Of a stretch of DNA of 20,436 bases, positions 13,601 to 19,100 are shown piece after piece (position 1 is the stretch's first letter; each line of letters begins with the position of its first letter). The stretch is from a virus. The position numbers were made by a program, and so were the translations under genes. The stretch lies in IMG/VR virus record IMGVR_UViG_3300021139_001628, positions 1 to 20,436 of that record. The stretch is one strand, 5' to 3'. Under the pieces are notes generated by a model that did not search any database, was not told the origin of the DNA, and saw nothing but the letters and a program-made list of their open reading frames with translations.

Positions 13601-15414
13601 TAGTTAACTCTGCCGTAAGTGCCAGTGCAGGTATTGCACAAAGTAAATTAGCATTACAAGCGGCAACTGCCCAACCGTCAGGTCAAAGCTCGTATCAACA
13701 AAGTACACTTGGTTTGAGTAGTTTCAATAATCAAGTGTTTACTTCGACTAATGGTTGGATTAACCTAGCTCAATCCGCTAGTGTGCAAACAGGGTATGTA
13801 TCTGGAGGAACTTCAGGAACAAGTACAACAATGGTTGTTGTTAGTACAAATAACATTGTGCCTGGAATGGTAGTATCTGGTATTGGATTTACCAGTAGTA
13901 CTCAAGTTGTTCTAAGTGTAACTAACTCAACCACTCTTGTTTTAAGTGCAGTAGCTGACGGAATTCCAAGCGGTACATTAACATTCGCCAATAGCGGTAT
14001 AGGTCTTCCATACTTGCAACAAATTGGCACTGGTTATGTATTAGGTAATTTGAGCGGATCTAGTTCAAGCCCAACAACGATTACTCCAGGAGCTGTAGTA
14101 AGTGCTGGAGATGGTTTGAAGAATGCCTTGTTTAGTGTTACAAATTCAGTAACAAGCAATGTCAATTCTGCGGCAATGTTGGTGTTGTATGACGGTATTA
14201 CTACAGCCGATAATACGTATGGCGTTATCGGTATAACAACAAGTGGGTCGGCTAATAAATTAGTTAAAACTGGTTCAGACGGATCTTTAAGTGCGGCATT
14301 ATTAAACATTGGTGGCTATAAGGCTATTAGCTCGGCTGGTAGTACAATTAGTTACTTTACTCCTGGTCAATTTACATTTATGACCAGTCAGGACGTTAGC
14401 GGTAGTGCAACAACTACTATCAGCGGTGTGTTAAATGCGTCTGGGACTTTAATATCAACTACACTTGAAACAGGTGCTAGTGTAAGCACTCCGGGTACTA
14501 TGACTGGACAATGGAGTTTAGGTGCGTTAAGTTCATTTAACTTTAGTGCTGGTACTTTACAAAGTAATAATTTAACTGCTGGTAGTTCCAGCACAGCTGG
14601 TACATTTACTGGTGCATGGACATTCAGTCAGGCGTTGACTACAAATGGTATAACCAATACTGGAAATATTACTAGCAACGGAACAAATAGTGCTACTTTC
14701 TACGGTAGTGGAAGTGTTGGGGGAAGTAGCGGAGTAGGGCCATATGTTTACACTCCTAGCGGTTCTGGTACTGGTGCTATTATGGCATTCCATAGAGCAG
14801 GATCTTATGCAATCAACATGGGTCTTGATTCAGATAATGTATTACGCATAGGTGGCTGGAGTGATGGTGCTAATACTTATCGATTGCAATTAGATGCATC
14901 GGGCAACTTGACTACTCGAGGAACCCACTACACTGGTGGGGTACAAACTACAGTTATTACTACTGGTGATCCTTATACAGCTGGTACTATAACTGGTGCT
15001 TGGACATTAACCGCAAATAGCACACTAAATGCTACATGGGCTGACTTGGCAGAGTACTATGAAGGCGATCAAGACTACGAACCAGGAACTGTATTGGTGT
15101 TTGGTGGAGATAAAGAAGTTACTACAACTACCGTTATCAATGATACTCGCAGTGCCGGTGTAGTAACAACTAATCCAGCGTATGTAATGAACGCAGAACA
15201 AACTGGTATTAAAGTTTGTATTGCACTGGCGGGACGAGTTCCAGTTAAGGTAGTGGGTCGGGTTAAGAAGGGAGACATGTTAACAACAAGTGCAACTCCT
15301 GGATATGCTGTTAAAGCATTGACACCAACACTTGGTGCTGTAATTGGTAAAGCATTAGAAGATAAAGACTACGGCGAAGCCGGAGTTATCCAAGTAGCCG
15401 TAGGGAGAGTATAA
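1615..15414 (+). CDS. Giant modular virion fibre/appendage protein, 4,599 aa
   Basis: One uninterrupted frame encodes a Thr/Ser/Gly/Asn/Val-rich, probably extended virion surface protein. By position:
- Residues 5-38: adaptor motif (IxIGxxGNDGTGDxxRxxFxKVNANFTEIY), shared with the next two genes.
- 65-133: first 'YNG' beta module.
- 292-331: DGDTMTG...AATKFYVD, common in phage tail fibres.
- 425-1315 and 2146-2222: helical 'FIQAE...YDL.YGGN.QSI' repeats.
- 1710-1788, 1869-1969, 2339-2437: better-conserved beta-helix-like segments.
- 2755-3690: dense beta modules.
- 3707-3796: FHVSTDQNGIFRVGRFF region.
- 4389-4436: FHRAGSYA...GLDSDN...RIGGWSDG, like coliphage long tail-fibre tips.
- 4475-4599: WADLAEYYEGD terminal domain.
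No signal peptide or membrane segment was seen. The start has GGAG eight bases upstream. By length its mass is roughly 450-500 kDa, far longer than T4 fibre subunits. Fibre function is well supported; receptor and exact virion position are unknown. Confidence 0.93.
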   Translation: MTQQIIDIGIQGNDGTGDSIRESFNKVNANFTEIYAIFGAGGSIKFGNLADAPGNSTFSVVSATGNGSIATINFTNPNPGLGLPFSIGQNIIVTGNIPTSYNGNYIVTNATTTSVTFTSSGSGALTQTGKIAGSSYSANQIIMASTTGSSLTARNVVGGNGITIDASNNQQLVINSNSGGLITDPQPTLGTHMNADAFIIGNLADPDPSLVSQFNAVFASKGYTTTLGQMAVTVNYANNHYLQVTNGQIVGPLRVRAMPSVAQTTDPDYNASLTGNYVATEAIQRQHAVLRDGDTMTGLLELSDHPGSMAGYGIRNGNDDLQAATKFYVDNNTHYSNVNLYVSTGGDDTQRNTPPGREGRAPQYAYKSVGAALLQAQNLINLAFSEPGPYRQTIAYTIGPTLYTSSITGVTFSGGNSAVQGYLDAASLLEANKSFIQAETIAYLNNKYVNAFTFDKTRYANIMSNIVNGIAYDLALGTTFNSTTQASILFDGYNADVSGNLTTILAAIKNASQQITNYSYSSTNLQNYLTSVINAVCYDLEFNSNYQSIQVALGFNYANTGIETTPSIINTPATATSGTATGSSCTISGTTMIVGGTVVGYFAVGMTLSGAGILNGTTIIALGTGTGGAGSYTISSSYGTALSDIKVTGVNNTVTVGSTQGMVVNAAIVFTGTSFGNIVPGNTYYITSIVDSTHITISSSYGGSNYSLTTATGSLEANTTAPSEIVGILTNLGTQISALSAVATSSTISSSIETILANIGNIIVTGSVPNPTFPPVVSNTGLTSAVNLLLNNISFIQAEVIAYLLANYPTVTYNKTTCQRDVKYIVWALCYDLTYGGNSQSIHAGLQYWINAVLQIASYEQAATVSAIGYIGVIAQNIVQNQTPVKLYQTGVIQYENSTLSGGSVATSSIAANITTIQSIVGSSSQLSPTVVAPTTSSVSTTLATAVSAIKANTTTLESNAISFVNNNFPIINNTLQQTTINTLFGIITSILSNGINSRTTPTYSTTGLGASIVQAQAAILANIPFITAETNAWINVQYPAVSYSATSSTRDLTYVLEAVVYDITYGGNAATTQAANLYYANGTNQLTTGLPAVCSAALNHALNVTQTVIANSVVTPSVGNYITTTGVSVTGGYATVTFANQGSVPYTINQVITIQGMTPGNYNGYWTVTGCTATSVTFAISSNYGSQTVAGKITTQVQNASWTLSSGQSSTVNTLFNIVTGVINSGTLVTPTYPSISSASSSLQTTFGIIQNNAYTISQNVVSYLSTTFAGGFSYNQATCYRDIGYIIDAQAIDLLTDGTYQSITAGKSYYKNVSAKSIAIGTQLTETIDGIQFAQQLAVQVLNQTTQSRYQSLVTQQVNSTIVIGTNTITGTAGTTVTLGTQISLAEGQAIITGSSISTSGGLGQSTTYYVAAAVTNSFTVTLASSYANAIAGIPLTFSTLAYSTNNVISITAVYNATVGTNVATGSYVSNTTTQLTLTSVSGTIVPGMVITGAGWTNSTPVTVVSIVSPSIVIISAAPAGTPSGTVTLTATPVTTLNANMNTIISIINGGVGAAPTPSFGSGYYTVTFSNGGNGYVDQGQSGDNHIIPGKIIVGDNSSTYGQIISYTPGVSSANDTVTLNLTRPGFFTYIPTTASGSSGSSNITVASTTYTSQFNSTSTIVVGLGVTGTNIPLGATVTAINGNVITLSSPLSANITSGSVIFGELLDFGETVADQNITVFVESGIYYEDYPLKLSANVTIRGDDFRRTIIRPLNRISQSPWRNTFFYRDSIIDGMQIGLINFSGTDYAAATNSTASVSGTTGNIQITLGTGQASPTWIGYVICDATSETGTAGKAVINTVSGNVMNCTVVYPFAAVKTYAAGTWHMYNTLNYGRHYLSNPLDINSTPLNNKNIDVFLVNDATRIKLITCQGHGGFMMVLDPEGQIKTKSPYGQESASFSGSINRQRFAGGQLIDGFAGRLFGTITGVSNNGYSITVTGSLNSGLDVRAPQTPCAFYIQGNRYQINNVLSYNSSTYTVVLGLDTSTPFYPSAVYSNSTLTSNIASAVDAAAYDMAFGSNYQSIKTGITFLQPANSVVGLSSSIVTQSFSYINQQIAALGNVDSAGQTAISNNLTIINNIIINGVYGSTSGIPTVVLPNPANVTTNVANAKLLLQANKAFIQAEVVARVSANYNVASYSGYSALTLSNNMGFVIDAITYDLLYGGNSSVYDVVQWLYNSTLNTLYTAAVGYVNTVAGQVIQKTTVTRSNGNTQQQVTTGYTAATSTEASTITTLVAVLTDYFSHSGSFNSSTRTLPTVSSTTTTSSLSTDWTNIEAAKTSIQSNTITYANNGAGIAINIEMGGNKSMLANDFTQINDLGYGILCTNAGLTEQVSTFTYYCYTAYWALNGGQIRSVAGSNSNGVYGLRGTGSDVTELPNAVNLSNNMPQSARVYKQGTYATAMTPTTTTQALNVYITNWEYVPYGTSELEIDHTLAGGGITRYEVSTVSHTAVNVNGQNVLSLTLSTSGDNQTSTNGLAYALYDGQIVTIRNLTNIKFYNISNVKPVRPSTALQYTNNLASIYRIISYGLTEATGESLPAHQSVLTMDSSFAYYKFVVDTSNMFNADPTVYVTSGTVALSPASSISTTLYVVTSSLTGGAPSIGQYVGGYGFINTTVTNVTTSGANTVITLSVAPTIAPIGTVWFSTSTMGGLVGDNKIAVLTISDSATISQLNLGSYIFSWNGRTHRIIKYVTPSSIASGTYSPTSGPIFNITSGTSISSAASYTGVAQTSTSGSGTGAVFTITKTGNGTSYSGATTITATTLGSGYAIGDTITIAGANLGGSTPANNLVFTITGYTLVVTGLAGTITANEPVTGTGFNGTQLISGTPVLTTSPGSSSITATVSLSIYPVSQPSGTITFGGAAVNGYLQIDPNPVMNISSVGVGTNAMTYQSNVLVTGSNTQKVITFNIPYNTLYSYPPVDSTLSVSGNSNSKYNGNFQVASVVNTSQLTVASTALLQVGMIISTSTTGSFVETTSTNPTGTTIIQSIDSTTQFTVSPAVWAPAGTSISAILVAVVSSITITNAGSNYTSAPILTFSGGGATSQALATCTISNGSISTVTLVSPGYGYTSTPTITISGNSGSAYNTTTGTNIITLNSSANLQVNQIIIFGGSVFGNIQAGVQYYIATINGNQITISASSGGVGLISLTTASGPSMTWYTPGNAILTPVLTNSPTVVTTVVSGVDNLQLGLVYPTDPGTSGSVTTTTNATASITSSTISSGGVLTVGTVGSGTVAVGMILTGGPSSGSGIAQISSYATTATSGNGTTATITFAAQSFVPYAVGQTIFVSGVTPTGYNGTYVVTAATTSSVSYSNTTTGSQTIAGTVASTVYTYITSNISGSGNGSTWQTATSQGNNFAVTSSSITGTNNLLALSTVSNISVGNTITFAGTTFGGVSVTTVTAGSFVVGQTYTITSVGTASSTTTVTNFTSIGAANNNVGTVFTATGAGSGSGQALVTYYITEVVGSSVAIAPAKGSANTTLTTASGATLTFYTPSYGFGTSYTATTFSSVSGTGPYLVTLNIPTTTAPSTSVYYYVSGNSNALYNGYWQATTSSTTSITLSYPYNPGTYGVGSITTITRESTSSTSSSLGISKPFNPSTSTTLRIGYPATGGAQITVRISTCRATGHDFLDIGTGGFITSNYPNQIYGNAAIASNDANDVVEETTGRVFHVSTDQNGIFRVGRFFKVDQGTGTVTFSASIALSNLDGLGFKRGVVVSEFSTDPYMTGNAADSVPVQSAVRSFIDYRLGLDYGGNPVATSSLIGPGYLALNGVLGMKGNLNMASYQIGNLTMPNSAITPYDAANRGYVDVNASALNNLFKLNDQAIGAVATFVSFSSTGNTVTLSGVFGTILVGMVINGTGFTGGQIVTSVNITAGATQSVGGSGTVTLNNTYNTSPSGTMTFNNLNNGNLHVYDGVYGQWTNVPLPTTTANGNQIGITYTHGTPGYFTATILSGVVVNSAVSASAGIAQSKLALQAATAQPSGQSSYQQSTLGLSSFNNQVFTSTNGWINLAQSASVQTGYVSGGTSGTSTTMVVVSTNNIVPGMVVSGIGFTSSTQVVLSVTNSTTLVLSAVADGIPSGTLTFANSGIGLPYLQQIGTGYVLGNLSGSSSSPTTITPGAVVSAGDGLKNALFSVTNSVTSNVNSAAMLVLYDGITTADNTYGVIGITTSGSANKLVKTGSDGSLSAALLNIGGYKAISSAGSTISYFTPGQFTFMTSQDVSGSATTTISGVLNASGTLISTTLETGASVSTPGTMTGQWSLGALSSFNFSAGTLQSNNLTAGSSSTAGTFTGAWTFSQALTTNGITNTGNITSNGTNSATFYGSGSVGGSSGVGPYVYTPSGSGTGAIMAFHRAGSYAINMGLDSDNVLRIGGWSDGANTYRLQLDASGNLTTRGTHYTGGVQTTVITTGDPYTAGTITGAWTLTANSTLNATWADLAEYYEGDQDYEPGTVLVFGGDKEVTTTTVINDTRSAGVVTTNPAYVMNAEQTGIKVCIALAGRVPVKVVGRVKKGDMLTTSATPGYAVKALTPTLGAVIGKALEDKDYGEAGVIQVAVGRV
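1807..2013 (+). repeat. 'YNG' beta module, copy 1 (giant protein)
   Basis: Pattern: ATINF...PF-x-GQNIIVTG...YNGNYIVTNATTTSVTF...G-KIAG. It recurs at 5008-5202 and 11521-11712 with the same order of motifs, and in weaker form at about 10438-10605 and 12262-12440. It is probably a small all-beta domain. Confidence 0.7.
2887..3285 (+). repeat. Helical fibre repeat 1, with an extra half-repeat
   Basis: LEANKSFIQAETIAYL...RYANIMSNIVNGIAYDLALG (2887-3084) is followed by a half copy, VINAVCYDLEFNSNYQSIQ (about 3172-3285). The unit pattern across copies is FIQAExIAYL-x-Y-x-(Y/F)-x6-RDxxYIxxAxxYDLxYGGNxQSI. The regular hydrophobic spacing suggests alpha-helices, in contrast to the surrounding beta modules. 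Confidence 0.7.
3559..3762 (+). repeat. 'FGN-YYIT' beta module, copy 1
   Basis: Pattern: NTVTVGS...V-x-I-x-FTGTSFGNIVPGNTYYIT...ITISSSYGG...LTTATGSL. The same order of motifs recurs at 10999-11226 and, split by an insertion, at 11830-12222. Confidence 0.65.
3958..4173 (+). repeat. Helical fibre repeat 2
   Basis: This copy reads LLLNNISFIQAEVIAYLLANYP, then TCQRDVKYIVWALCYDL and TYGGNSQSIHAGLQYW. It is the most complete match to the repeat consensus, which is known to me from fibre proteins of marine T4-like phages. Confidence 0.75.
4639..4860 (+). repeat. Helical fibre repeat 3
   Basis: ILANIPFITAETNAWI, RDLTYVLEAVVYDITYGGN and ANLYYAN appear in the same order and spacing as in repeat 2. 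Confidence 0.72.
5008..5202 (+). repeat. 'YNG' beta module, copy 2
   Basis: ATVTFANQ...PYTINQVITIQGMTPGNYNGYWTVTGCTATSVTF...QTVAGKIT matches copy 1 (1807-2013) and copy 3 (11521-11712) along its length. It lies between helical repeats 3 and 4. Confidence 0.7.
5326..5559 (+). repeat. Helical fibre repeat 4
   Basis: This copy reads IIQNNAYTISQNVVSYL, CYRDIGYIIDAQAIDLL and DGTYQSITAGKSYYKNV. It is the most diverged of the five, with TDGTYQSI in place of YGGNSQSI. Confidence 0.68.
6043..6213 (+). repeat. 'GMxxxGxGF' beta module, clear copy
   Basis: LTSVSGTIVPGMVITGAGW...SGTVTLTA. The pattern, with a PGM turn, a G-x-G-(F/W) loop and a closing PSGT-x-T strand, recurs at 10126-10326, 13246-13440 and 13801-13992. 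Weaker forms lie at about 3349-3540, 6523-6720, 9478-9678, 10573-10770 and 11377-11490. Confidence 0.65.
6742..6978 (+). other. Beta-helix-like (pectate-lyase-type) segment of the giant protein
   Basis: Residues 1710-1788 contain ITVFVESGIYYEDYPLKL, VTIRGDDFRRTIIRPLN and SPWRNTFFYRDSIIDGM. The 'V-x-V-x-x-G-x-Y' followed by 'L-x-x-N-V-T-I-x-G' pattern is typical of the first turns of right-handed parallel beta-helices in phage spikes. Arg, Asp and aromatic residues are much more frequent here than in the flanking Thr/Ser-rich modules. No catalytic residues can be assigned. Confidence 0.55.
7219..7521 (+). other. Conserved-looking fibre segment 'DVFLVNDATRIKLITCQGHGGFMM'-type
   Basis: Residues 1869-1969 continue the beta-helix-like region, with repeated strand motifs (IDVFLVNDATRI, LITCQGHGGFMMVLDPEG, IKTKSPYGQESASFSG) and a Gly/Phe-rich end (FAGGQLIDGFAGRLFG). 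The composition is non-repetitive and rich in charged residues, unlike the module array. I associate this stretch with structural proteins of marine T4-like phages. Confidence 0.5.
7735..7836 (+). repeat. Helical half-repeat
   Basis: IASAVDAAAYDMAFGSNYQSIKTG is the C-terminal half of the helical unit and lacks the FIQAE half. It resembles the half copy at 3172-3285 (AVCYDLEFNSNYQSI). Confidence 0.6.
8050..8280 (+). repeat. Helical fibre repeat 5
   Basis: LLLQANKAFIQAEVVARV and MGFVIDAITYDLLYGGNSSVYDVVQWLY follow the unit pattern. This copy stands about 2.5 kb from repeat 4, beyond the beta-helix-like segments. Confidence 0.7.
8629..8925 (+). other. Conserved-looking beta-helix-like segment, third part
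   Basis: Residues 2339-2437 read NIEMGGNKSMLANDFTQI, LGYGILCTNAGL, YYCYTAYWALNGGQIRSV and SNGVYGLRGTGSDV. The periodic Gly/Asn turns and strands suggest a further beta-helix section. It is rich in Cys and Tyr compared with the rest of the protein. Confidence 0.5.
9877..10122 (+). repeat. 'GYAIGDT' module, copy in the giant protein
   Basis: SGTSISSAASYTGV, GAVFTITKTG and GSGYAIGDTITIAGANLGG are followed by TPANNLVFTITG. It is directly followed by a 'GxGF' module (10126-10326). The same module, again followed by a related segment, occurs twice in the last gene (18256-18522 and 18721-18873). Confidence 0.72.
10126..10326 (+). repeat. 'GxGF' beta module following the 'GYAIGDT' module
   Basis: LVVTGLAGTITANEPVTGTGF, then SSSITATVSLSI and PSGTITFGG. 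It forms a two-module unit with 9877-10122. Confidence 0.62.
10999..11226 (+). repeat. 'FGN-YYIT' beta module, copy 2
   Basis: NIITLNSSANLQVNQIIIFGG, VFGNIQAGVQYYIATI and LTTASGPSMTWYTPG. It is uninterrupted and is the best reference for the split copy at 11830-12222. Confidence 0.68.
11521..11712 (+). repeat. 'YNG' beta module, copy 3
   Basis: GNGTTATITFAAQSF, PYAVGQTIFVSGVTPTGYNG, TYVVTAATTSSVSY and GSQTIAGTV. It is closely similar in motif order to copies 1 and 2. Confidence 0.7.
11830..12222 (+). repeat. 'FGN-YYIT' module, copy 3, split by an inserted module
   Basis: The front half (ITFAGTTFGGVSV) and the back half (TYYITEVV...LTTASGATLTFYTPS) match copy 2 at 10999-11226, but 59 codons (11926-12102) lie between them. 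Confidence 0.68.
11926..12102 (+). repeat. Module inserted inside another module ('GSFVVGQTYTITSVG' type)
   Basis: The 59 codons read AGSFVVGQTYTITSVG, then NFTSIGAANNNVGTVFTATG and AGSGSGQA. This unit is a familiar stand-alone repeat in phage tail proteins. Removing it restores a normal 'FGN-YYIT' module around it. Confidence 0.65.
12733..13002 (+). other. Conserved-looking C-proximal fibre segment
   Basis: Residues 3707-3796 (RVFHVSTDQNGIFRVGRFF, LSNLDGLGFKRGVVVSEFS, SVPVQSAVRSFIDYRLG) leave the low-complexity style and look like a defined domain. It is followed by LGMKGNLNMASYQIGNL...AANRGYVD, a linker seen in many tail fibres. Confidence 0.5.
13246..13440 (+). repeat. 'GxGF' beta module, C-proximal copy
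   Basis: TVTLSGVFGTILVGMVINGTG, TVTLNN and SPSGTMTF. It interrupts the region between the AANRGYVD linker and HVYDGVYGQW. Confidence 0.65.
13801..13992 (+). repeat. 'GxGF' beta module, last copy in the giant protein
   Basis: TTMVVVSTNNIVPGMVVSGIG, TTLVLSAVADGIPSG and TLTFAN. This is the cleanest example of the PGM...GxGF...PSGT-x-TF pattern. Confidence 0.68.
14779..14922 (+). other. Long-tail-fibre-like tip segment (receptor-binding candidate)
   Basis: Residues 4389-4436 contain MAFHRAGSYAINMGLDSDN and LRIGGWSDGANTYRLQLD. The order FHR-x-G-x-YA...GLD-x-DN...GGWS-x-G is well known from distal (gp37-like) long tail-fibre proteins of coliphages. It suggests a distal, possibly receptor-facing position. 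The assignment is by motif only. Confidence 0.55.
15037..15411 (+). other. C-terminal 'DLAEYYEGD' domain of the giant protein
   Basis: Residues 4475-4599 start WADLAEYYEGDQDYEPGTVL and continue through RSAGVVTTNPAYVMN, LAGRVPVKVVGRVKKGD and GVIQVAVGRV. This ending is common in large structural proteins of marine T4-like phages. The AD-x-AE-x-(Y/F)E start recalls the self-cleaving C-terminal domains of phage appendages (the Peptidase_G2 family), which help trimers form. Whether this copy cleaves itself is unknown; no active-site residue is assigned. Confidence 0.55.
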
Positions 15415-15614
15415 TGACTCAACAAACTATCAACGTAGGTGCAACTGCAAACGATGCGACTGGGGATCCTATTCGCACCGCATTTACAAAAGTAAATGCA
15501 AACTTTACAGAATTGTACGCCAATCCAGATTATATCAGTAAAGCTAGTCTACAAGCCATTGTTGCGGCAAGTTCTAGCTTTTCGGACTTCCAATCAAGGA
15601 TAGCCGCGCTATAA
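15414..15614 (+). CDS. 66-aa adaptor-only fibre paralogue
   Basis: The ATG overlaps the TAA stop of the giant gene (TAATG, sharing base 15414). AGGGAGAG (15402-15409) lies just upstream, so translation is probably coupled. Residues 5-36 are the same adaptor motif (INVGATANDATGDPIR, then [13 protein letters not shown]) that opens the giant protein and the next gene. Only about 30 residues follow, including ISKASLQAIVAASSSFSDFQ, which could form an amphipathic helix. The protein therefore has the presumed attachment motif but no fibre shaft. It may be a small virion component, a relic of a fibre gene that lost its shaft, or a spare adaptor. The good ribosome site and intact frame favour a real gene. 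Confidence 0.8.
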   Translation: MTQQTINVGATANDATGDPIRTAFTKVNANFTELYANPDYISKASLQAIVAASSSFSDFQSRIAAL

Positions 15615-15615
15615 C

Positions 15616-16124
<509 letters not shown>

Positions 16125-16140
16125 GGTAGGAGAATATTAA

Positions 16141-19100
16141 ATGGCATTACAATTAAGAAGAGGATTGGCGGCAAGTAGAACTTCAATCATTCCTGCACAA
16201 GGTGAACTATTATATACTACTGATACCAAGCTAGTGTATGTGGGCGATGGAGTAGTAGCTGGTGGTAATCCCATTTCAGTAATAACATCCGTTAACGGTC
16301 AGACTGGGGCTGTTGCCTTAACCACAGACAATATTTCAGAAGGTGTAACTGCCGGCAAACAATATTTCACGGCTACAAGAGCTGCCGATGCCGCTGGAGC
16401 AATGCTGGCCGCAGGCACATTAAGCGGGCTAACTGTCAGCTATAATAGCACTACACATATTATTACCATTACTAACTCAAATGTAATCCAATCAGGTACT
16501 ACAAACAGTTTAGCTTATTGGGCCAGTAACGGAACAACACTAAGTCCAAGTTCAAGTATGACTTGGAATGAATCTAGCAACATATTACAAAACATTAACG
16601 GTACAATACAAGTTATTGCTAACAATTCCGGACGTGCTTTGGTTACATTGGATAGCTACAATAATATAGGAACTTCGCCAAACCTTTTAGCATTTAGAAA
16701 AGCTAGAGGAACAAACGTAGCTCCAACAGCACTAGTTCAAGGCGATACCATTCACTCATTAGTATGGTCAGGTTATGATGGCACTAATTACATACAATCA
16801 GGCGCTATCACAGTGTCAGTTTCCGAGACAGTTGCTAGCAATAGTGTTGCTGGCAGTATGATATTTTATGTTACCGACGCCAACAATAACACAAATCCTA
16901 TTGCACGTTTTCAAGATATTGGACAAGTAACGTTTGGTCCAGTTTATACTACTGATACTGGAACAGCTCGTTTAGTGGTTCGCCAAACTGGTGTTACGAC
17001 TTATAATAATCCTGTGGGAAGATTTGACAACTTCTACAGTGATGCTAACGGACCAACAATCAGTTTCAACAAAGCCAGAGGCTCTTATGCCAGCCCTGTA
17101 GCTGTACAATCACAAGACGAACTAATGACCTTAGTTGCTCGCGGATATTACAACACTACTACAGCATCACCAGCAGGTGCCATTGACATTTATGTAGATG
17201 GAGCACCTGGCAGCAACTATGTACCAGGCGCTGTTAGAATTAAAACTACAAACAGTAAAGGTGTATTAACTTCCGCTTTAGTAATCGATAGTACACAAAC
17301 TGCAACATACAGCGGCAACGTTGTGGTAAATGGCACATTAGTAGTTAATGGTCCTACTGTTACTACAAATGCCAGCACTATAAATGTAGAAGATAAACTA
17401 ATGAAGTTGGGCTATCTAACTGGTTCAACTGTAAGTCCTACTGGCTATATTTCTTCTGTTACTAGCGGTACAGCTGGAATGACATTTATATCTAGCGGAA
17501 CTAGTGTTAGTGCGGCATCTACTTACACCAATGTAAGTCCTATAGCTACAAGTGGAACTGGTATTGGAGCAGTATTTACAGTTGCTAAAACAGGCAGTGC
17601 CACATATTACAATGTTTCAAATGTCACAATAGCTTCAGGTATTGTTGGCAACATTAAAGGTGCTTTACTATCTCCTACATTAACTGCATCGGCAAATGCC
17701 GCTTCAGTAGGTGGAACTCAGACAATAGCCTATGCCTCAGGCGAGACTCTAACAGTGTCTAGCGGTAGTCCATCTGGTACTTCAACATTTAGCCCAGTAT
17801 TAACAACTTATGGTTCTTTCAATGCAAGTGCAATTTCATCCAGTGGTCTTATAACCCTAAATAGTGGAACAATTACAGCTATTAAAGGCACTAGCATTAC
17901 ATTTGCCGCAGGGTTGACTGGAGTAACTGGAATAACCCCTGGCGGAACTTATTATGTATTGAATAGTGTAACATCAAGTACAAGTGTACAGATTACCAAT
18001 TCCTATGCCAATGCTGTTTCAGGTACAAGCATGAGCGGTATAACTGGTACACCTGGAGGCGTGACTAGTCTCACTGTTGGTACAACCTACGCATCGGTTG
18101 CCAGTGTAACACTAGTTACTGGAGGAACATATACTGGCACTTATAGTACATCTGCACAAGTTCCTTCAACAAGTGTATCTAGTGGATCTGGATTGTTATT
18201 AACGCTAACTTATACTACAACACCAAGTGGTGGTACAACTTATAGCGTATCTGCAGGTGTAAGTATTGCTAGCGCAGGTACATATACAGGTGTGACTCAA
18301 AGCACAACAACTGGAACAGGTACAGGTGCGGCATTTACTGTGGTTAAAACTGGAACAAGTACTAGTTATTATAGTAATGTTACTATAACTGTAACAAGTT
18401 TTGGTACTGGTTATGCCATAGGAGATACTATTGTATTGCCTGGTAGTTTGCTAGGCGGTGTAAACATAGCTAACGATTTATCAATCATAGTACAAAGTGC
18501 GCTAGGGAGCCCATGGACTGGAACCTTAAGCTCAATGCCAAACACTACAGGTTTAATTGCTGGAGCAACAGTTACAGCAACCAATGGAGGATCTGGCGGA
18601 ACACTAGGAAGTGGTACTACAGTTATCAATACTGTTGCAAGTTCTACCAGCATAACATTTACCAGCACAGGAGGAACAACTCCAGTCAATGGTAATATTA
18701 TTAATCTAACACAAAGCGGAATTATCAATACTACTATAACAGTTACCACATCGGGATCAGGTTATAGTTTAGGAGATACTGTTACATTGCCAGGAGCAAG
18801 TTTAGGCGGAACAACTCCTGCTAACAACTTAGTTCTAACTTTATTCAATAATTCTACAAGTCCATGGACAGCTACCGTGATAGCTATGAGCGATACAGTA
18901 GATTTAATTCCTGGAAGTGTTATCACAGCGACCACTCCAGCAACAAGCACAGGAGTTATAACTGCAACAGCAACTACTCACTCTACTGCTAATAATACTA
19001 GTGCTACATTCCAAGGAACAACATTGACTCTTAGTGGAACAACTACTGGAACTTTTGTGCCTGGTATGTATTTAACTGGTGGTGTTGGTGTTCTAGCTGG

